A stretch of DNA of 57,369 nucleotides from positions 1 through 57,369 of the IMG/VR virus record IMGVR_UViG_3300010354_000105; one strand, given 5' to 3'. Position 1 is the first letter of the stretch; every line of letters starts with the position of its first letter. Positions 52,533 through 57,369 of this stretch are shown one piece after another. Source of the DNA: a virus. The notes beneath the pieces are model-generated. The model worked only from the letters and a program-made list of their open reading frames with translations. It did not search any database and was not told the DNA's origin. Made by a program: the position numbers and the translations under genes.

Positions 52533-55265
52533 TTACAAGTTTCCAGTAAGACTTAAAATTCCTGAAGTTGTAAAGGTATGATATGTAAAACCTTGAACTA
52601 CTTGAACACTTCCGCCACTATACAAAGGAGTACCCTGATATCTAAAAATTATAACACCAGATCCTCCAGATCCCCCTACTCTAGCTCCGCCGCCACCGGC
52701 TCCTCGATTAACTGCACCGGCGGTACCATTTGCACCACCAACGTTACTTCCGCCTATACCAGATCCTCCTGTGCCATTTGGTCCTCCTCCTCCACCAGCA
52801 GCGTAGAATAAGCTAGTACCAGACAATGAATTTTCTAATCCAGCACCTCCAGCACCACCTTGACTGGCGCTTGGTACACCACCTGCCGAACCGGCACCGC
52901 CACCGCCACCACCGGCACCCTGCCCATCTTGTGCCCAGTTTGACGCTCCGTTGTTACCTTGTCCTACTGTGCCAAGTCCACCACTTGTTCCTTGACTACT
53001 TCCTGCACCACCTCCGCCACCACCCGAACCGCCATTTCTACCACCAGACTGCCCACTTAAAAAAGCGTAACTTCCCCCTCCCCCTCCACCAACAGAAATT
53101 ATTGATACTCCTGTTCCAATTACAGAACTATTTCCCCCGTTAGATCCTTGAGTAGGTGTTCCTGATGGTACAGCGCCGGAGCCGCCGCCACCAACTGTGA
53201 TAGTGTAAGTTGTACCTATAAAGGTAATATTATCTCCAGTAAGTAGACCTCCTGCACCCCCACCTCCACCTATTGAGCCACTACCACCATCCATACCGCC
53301 CCCGCCCCCACCTCCTGCAACAACAAGATAAGAAACATTTATACCAACGACTTGTAGTGTAAATGTTCTTGTAGTTTCTACCCCAAATATATTAACTGCC
53401 CTGATAGTAAGTGAGAAAGATCCTACAGAAAATGTTCTGCCTGAAATAGTGCCATTGCTTCCATTAAAAGATAAACCACTCGGTAAGTTTCCTGATAAAG
53501 GTTGATAATAAACATATACTTGACTTTGGGCTATCAACGTAATAGAATAGTTGGCACTAATCGTAGCGTCCGGTAAAGATGTTGCAGTTATCCATGTAAC
53601 AGATGTGCCTGCAACAATCGAATTAGATATTACAAATATGTTTGACGTTTTATATTCGTATAGAGAAACACCGCCAGTCTGGCTGACTAAATTGCCGCCT
53701 GTGAAAAATCCAAAAGAGGGGTACAATTTTAGATAAACAATGCCCGAACCGCCCGCACCAGATCTACTTTCTAAGGCAACACTGCCATGCTTATATCCCC
53801 CACCACCACTACCGGTATTAGGTAAAGCATCGCCACCTGAACCAGTTAAATAATAAGCAACGTTATTGAACCCACCAGAACCTGCACCTGCTCCTCCGCC
53901 TGCACCGCCGAACTGTCCACCACCTCCACCTCCACCACCTGCATAGGCTACATTTGCACCAGTAAATGTAGAATATACAGGAGGACCGCCGGCTCCTCCT
54001 GTAGGCTTAAAGGCACCCGAAATTACAGAAAACCCCGGACCACCAGCGCCACCACCACCGCCACCTGCTTTTTCATCAGGAAGTTTAAAAACATTGGTGT
54101 CAAAATCGTTACCAGTTTTCGTTGTGTTGTAACCAGCATTTCCGCCTGCGTATCCCTCAGGGGGCGTATAACCACCTAAGTTACCTGCACCACCTGAACC
54201 AATAAAGATTGTGCCGCTTGCCACAGCAAATGCGCCACCACCCCCTGATCCACCAGCAAATGCTGAGTTGTAACTTATACCACCACCGGCACCCCCGCCG
54301 CTGCCGCCGGTGCTTTGTGAAACTAAGTTACCGCTTGCTCTTACAATTGAATTACCACCTGCACCGCCTCTTGTGATGCCGTAAAAGAAATCATATTGTC
54401 CAGTTTGAGTATTGTAAGCATCCTGGAATGTGCTGGTGCCACCAGCACCAACAACCACACTGATGTTACCTGAGCTACTTATTTGAGCGTTACTTACTAT
54501 TCTGAAGCCACCTGCTCCACCACCACCATGAGCACCTCCAGCACCTCCCGCCACAGTCATAATATCCACGTTGGCCACAAATGAACCAGCAGATAAATTT
54601 AATGTAAAATAGCGGGTATTTTCTATTCCAGTAGTGGTTTTCGTTGTTACACCGATAAAATAACTGCCCGCAGATGCGATTGGATATCCTGAAATTACAC
54701 CCGAAGGCGTTATACTCAATCCAGGAGGAAGGGAGGCTGCGGAACTATAAGTTAAGGTTTCCAAACTAGATGCTACAACTGAGGTACTGTAAAAACTGTA
54801 TTGGGTCGCAGCAGGTATGCTCACAGTTTGCCAAGTCGGAGGGCTCACAAATTGTAATCCAATGGGCTTGACCACTGAGCCGCCGTCGGGATTGTAGATC
54901 CAGACGTGATACTTATCCGGTGCTAGACTAGGAACAACAAAATCTATGGTATTTGAATTTCTATAGGTTATATTGGCTTGAGCAACTTCATAATTGTCTA
55001 AAAAAATTCTAACGCCAGATTGAAAACCAGCACCATTAATGGTAACTGTTTCTACCGAGTTTAAATCAGTATAACCTACACCCGATGGTCCGGATACGTT
55101 TGCAAATCTAAGTGCGCTAACTGAGTTCAATGCTCCTTGAGTGAACTTATCTTCTGTGATAGTACCATCAGGAATTTTAGATGTAGTCACACTGCCATTG
55201 GCCAATGTTTCAGTTATCACTGCGTTATCTTCGATGGCTCTGGTTATGATTTGATCTATTGGCAT
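52533..55265 (-). CDS. Large fibre protein (910 aa): TIG/Ig-like unit and two Gly-rich domains
   Basis: Paralogue of the genes on either side. The N-terminal segment (IDQIITRAIEDNAVITETLA, then DGTITEDKF) matches theirs in pattern. A TIG/IPT unit (TVTINGAGFQSGVRIFLDN) and an Ig-like repeat (LPPGLSITPSGVISGYP) follow up to about 225. A Gly-rich domain spans about 228-512. Another Ig-like repeat (LPSGLSFNGSNGTISGRT) precedes the second Gly-rich domain (642-890), which closes with GSGVIIFRYQG. It is smaller than its 1721-residue neighbour through fewer TIG/Ig units and one Gly-rich domain less. The start follows the 55269 stop by three bases, so coupling is likely. Confidence 0.8.
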   Translation of the reverse strand: MPIDQIITRAIEDNAVITETLANGSVTTSKIPDGTITEDKFTQGALNSVSALRFANVSGPSGVGYTDLNSVETVTINGAGFQSGVRIFLDNYEVAQANITYRNSNTIDFVVPSLAPDKYHVWIYNPDGGSVVKPIGLQFVSPPTWQTVSIPAATQYSFYSTSVVASSLETLTYSSAASLPPGLSITPSGVISGYPIASAGSYFIGVTTKTTTGIENTRYFTLNLSAGSFVANVDIMTVAGGAGGAHGGGGAGGFRIVSNAQISSSGNISVVVGAGGTSTFQDAYNTQTGQYDFFYGITRGGAGGNSIVRASGNLVSQSTGGSGGGAGGGISYNSAFAGGSGGGGAFAVASGTIFIGSGGAGNLGGYTPPEGYAGGNAGYNTTKTGNDFDTNVFKLPDEKAGGGGGGAGGPGFSVISGAFKPTGGAGGPPVYSTFTGANVAYAGGGGGGGGQFGGAGGGAGAGSGGFNNVAYYLTGSGGDALPNTGSGGGGYKHGSVALESRSGAGGSGIVYLKLYPSFGFFTGGNLVSQTGGVSLYEYKTSNIFVISNSIVAGTSVTWITATSLPDATISANYSITLIAQSQVYVYYQPLSGNLPSGLSFNGSNGTISGRTFSVGSFSLTIRAVNIFGVETTRTFTLQVVGINVSYLVVAGGGGGGGMDGGSGSIGGGGGAGGLLTGDNITFIGTTYTITVGGGGSGAVPSGTPTQGSNGGNSSVIGTGVSIISVGGGGGGSYAFLSGQSGGRNGGSGGGGGGAGSSQGTSGGLGTVGQGNNGASNWAQDGQGAGGGGGGAGSAGGVPSASQGGAGGAGLENSLSGTSLFYAAGGGGGPNGTGGSGIGGSNVGGANGTAGAVNRGAGGGGARVGGSGGSGVIIFRYQGTPLYSGGSVQVVQGFTYHTFTTSGILSLTGNL

Positions 55266-55268
55266 TGT

Positions 55269-56231
55269 CTAAGAGGGTAAAACACTATATCTAAAAAAAT
55301 TGGCGATGGTACCAAATGTTGCGTTGGGATTAGTCACTGTTAGTGCGAAGGTTCCTGCACTGCCCGACGATGTGGTAAAAGTCAAAAAGGTCGAATTAGA
55401 CACTGTGGTAACAATTGGCGTTTGATTACCTATTCTCACAGTGGCGCCAGTTGCGAATTCTGTTCCCCTCAGTATAATTATTTCGCCGCCGAGGGTACTA
55501 GCAGCGTCTTGATTGTTAGGATATGTGATGCCGGTGATCCCAACAGTACCTTGCACTGCTAAAATATATGATCGACTAGCAATTTGTCCTTCAATATCAG
55601 TGGCTTTTATATTAAAATAATATGGCGACGATGGTACTGCCGTGGTAGGTATAGTGCCCGACAAGTTCCCTGATGTTGATAAAGATAGCCCCGGCGGTAA
55701 TGTCCCAGAATCTAGTGTGTACGAAACTGCACTATCACTGACAGCTACGAAATTATACGTGAGAAAATTTTGACTATTCACTGTTCCTAATAGACCAGCG
55801 GCAGGACTGGTCCAAGTCGGTGCTGTGCTAACAATGATAGCGTTTGGTTTAAAGGCTGCTGCACCGTCAGCGTTTTTAACATATACCCAATATGTACCCG
55901 GAGATATTGACGGTACTCTAAATTGTAACTCAGTGCTGTTGATGTAATAAGTCAAACATTGATAATTTGCTACAAATACCACTGCTCCATTGATAAAACC
56001 AGATCCAGTTAAGTTAACAAATTCATTGGTAGTGCCTGCCACAGAAAGACCAGTTAAATATGCTACACCAGTTATTTTAACACCAACACTTTGAGCAATT
56101 AAACTAGAGCTCAAATTGGTTAAAGTAATTGTATTTGCAGCAATTTTCGAGGCAACAATGGCATCATTGGCAATCTTAGTGCTTGTAACAATGCTATTTC
56201 CTAGTGCCTGTGTAATGATTCTATCCGACAT
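55269..56231 (-). CDS. TIG/Ig-like fibre protein (320 aa) without Gly-rich domain
   Basis: The shortest of three tandem paralogues. Residues 1-45 are the shared repeat-like segment (SDRIITQALGNSIVTSTKIA ... TITLTNLS). It then has a TIG/IPT unit (FVNLTGSGFINGAVVFVANY), an Ig-like repeat (TLPPGLSLSTSGNLSGTIP) and a second TIG/IPT unit (IIILRGTEFATGATVRIGN) ending FRYSVLPS. It stops where the others continue into glycine-rich domains, so it may form a short shaft or a basal piece. AAGGAC precedes the ATG and sits in the loop of a small GTTCG/CGAAC inverted repeat (56232-56248). Confidence 0.8.
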   Translation of the reverse strand: MSDRIITQALGNSIVTSTKIANDAIVASKIAANTITLTNLSSSLIAQSVGVKITGVAYLTGLSVAGTTNEFVNLTGSGFINGAVVFVANYQCLTYYINSTELQFRVPSISPGTYWVYVKNADGAAAFKPNAIIVSTAPTWTSPAAGLLGTVNSQNFLTYNFVAVSDSAVSYTLDSGTLPPGLSLSTSGNLSGTIPTTAVPSSPYYFNIKATDIEGQIASRSYILAVQGTVGITGITYPNNQDAASTLGGEIIILRGTEFATGATVRIGNQTPIVTTVSNSTFLTFTTSSGSAGTFALTVTNPNATFGTIANFFRYSVLPS

Positions 56232-56280
56232 GTTCGTCCTTGTCGAACGTAATTAAATCAAATTGAAAAAATGCATGATA

Positions 56281-57369
56281 TTAGAACGCCCAATTAGTTG
56301 AACCCACCTGTACCCAATTGTTACTTATGAACACAGATAATATGCCATCATCTGAGTCCAACCACATGTCCCCAGTTTTTTGTCCTGTTGGCACTGTGTT
56401 GGCCACAATAATAGGATTATCTACTGTGCTAAATGTAATACTTTGATAAGGGCTAGCATTGGCATTACTGGTAATAACTATACCATTACCACTGTTAATG
56501 GTAATATGATCTAGCCCAGTGGCTACAAGTTGATCGCTGCCAGTCACTTCCCAGTACTTGAATGTACTGTTCATGGCAATTAGTACGTTGCCTGCTCCTC
56601 TATCCTGTACATCAAAACCGCTGTCGTCGTCGAACTCAATGGTATTAATGTTTGATACTGTGACTTTGGGTTCACCGTTACCAGAATATAAACTTTTAAC
56701 AGTGATGGTGGTAACACCAGTAGCACCTATGGGCCCTTGTACACCAGTGGCTCCAGTGGCTCCGATGCCAGTGGCTCCAGTACTACCAATTGGCCCAGTG
56801 CTGCCAGTTGCGCCCACATTTCCTTGTATGCCAGTGGCACCAGTAGCACCAAATCCAGTGGCTCCAGTAGCACCAGTGGCCCCAGGAACACCCGTGGCGC
56901 CAGTGGCCCCTAACTCCGATGCTGGCCCAAAACTAATGTTGTATAAGCCGGAATTGAGTTCGTAAAAAGAAGAATCAAAGTATAAAGCCGCACCAATTGC
57001 TCTAGCAGTTGTCTTTAATAAGGTTGAATTTTGATAATAGAGTACCGAAACTCCATTGTAAAGAACATAAAATTGATCATTGGTGGTATAACTTCCACCT
57101 GTAAATACCGGAACACCACTTTCATAAATGTTTACTGTGCCCGCGTTAAAATAAATTGCATAATCAATGCCTGTAAACCCAGCGTCAGCGGTTGGATCTG
57201 CATTCAGGCCAAACATTACCCTGGTGTTAGTGGCTGTTGGGCTAGCAGTGGCAAAAGCACCTCTTGCAAATCCTTGTGCTGAATAAATTTGCCCATCCCA
57301 GACATTGGTATTTCCGGTGGTTTTGGTATAAAGATAGTTATTAAGAGTAACTACGCCGCCGGTGGTAAT
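56281..57369 (-). CDS. Collagen-like tail fibre protein (partial, 5' end outside window)
   Basis: The frame is open to the right edge; upstream of the first ATG at 57216 it still reads through 51 codons without a stop, so the true start lies outside. The visible 362 residues begin with a beta module ([11 protein letters not shown] ... [17 protein letters not shown]) related to the globular insert in the gene at 26634. A collagen tract follows (about 165-232 of the visible part), then a C-terminal domain with [15 protein letters not shown] and a terminal [19 protein letters not shown] short 49-base gap separates it from the next gene. It is another trimeric fibre by composition. Confidence 0.75.
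   Translation of the reverse strand: MTTGGVVTLNNYLYTKTTGNTNVWDGQIYSAQGFARGAFATASPTATNTRVMFGLNADPTADAGFTGIDYAIYFNAGTVNIYESGVPVFTGGSYTTNDQFYVLYNGVSVLYYQNSTLLKTTARAIGAALYFDSSFYELNSGLYNISFGPASELGATGATGVPGATGATGATGFGATGATGIQGNVGATGSTGPIGSTGATGIGATGATGVQGPIGATGVTTITVKSLYSGNGEPKVTVSNINTIEFDDDSGFDVQDRGAGNVLIAMNSTFKYWEVTGSDQLVATGLDHITINSGNGIVITSNANASPYQSITFSTVDNPIIVANTVPTGQKTGDMWLDSDDGILSVFISNNWVQVGSTNWAF

Noticed and set aside
1-57369. tRNA genes, integrase, attachment sites or insertion sequences
   Set aside because: No cloverleaf-like sequence, integrase or transposase motif, or terminal repeat pair was recognised in reading the window. A dedicated tRNA scan was not possible.

Overview
This window is part of the structural-gene region of a large T4-like (contractile-tailed) bacteriophage, most like the marine T4-like phages that infect cyanobacteria, SAR11 and similar hosts. 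The evidence is a long T4-type tail sheath, the tail tube, a baseplate tube-cap-like protein, a gp4-type head-completion protein, a gp13-like neck protein, a gp15-like tail-completion protein, a gp1-type deoxynucleotide kinase, and T4-style late promoter boxes (TATAAATA and close variants) in front of many genes. The host cannot be read from this window. No tRNA, integrase, transposase or CRISPR array was seen.

Layout. Positions 1-6.6 kb (minus strand) hold the tail core: sheath, tube, tube cap, a small conserved protein and head completion. Positions 6.6-11 kb hold an HNH-like zinc protein on the plus strand, dNMP kinase, two paralogous small proteins with capsid-targeting-like N-termini, the neck protein and two unrecognised conserved genes. 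The only two convincing sigma-70 promoters lie here. Positions 11.1-14.05 kb are a plus-strand island: a conserved virion protein, a gp15-like tail protein and a Nudix hydrolase. From 14.05 kb to the end everything is minus strand. It forms one continuous tail-fibre/adhesin locus of about 43 kb with 19 genes, including proteins of 2638, 1721, 1670, 1117, 1049, 967, 910 and 856 residues.

The fibre locus is mosaic. Its modules are glycine-rich domains, collagen-like Gly-X-Y tracts, Calx-beta repeats, TIG/IPT and Ig-like repeats, LamG-like lectin folds, a Pro-Thr linker and a complete subtilisin-type (S8) protease. Modules are duplicated between genes, and some are inserted inside one another like nested dolls. 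A LamG-like fold appears to be split between two genes that lie either side of a 7.9 kb gene. Four fibre proteins share an N-terminal docking-like motif that also occurs near the C-terminus of the plus-strand virion protein.

Regulation. Late genes are preceded by NATAAATA boxes, and several are separated by strong hairpin terminators. Both sigma-70 promoters end exactly six bases before an ATG, which predicts leaderless early mRNAs. The neck gene has its Shine-Dalgarno sequence locked in a hairpin whose loop contains a late-promoter-like box, the layout known for some T4 late genes. Product names rest on my recognition of families from sequence; no database search was run.
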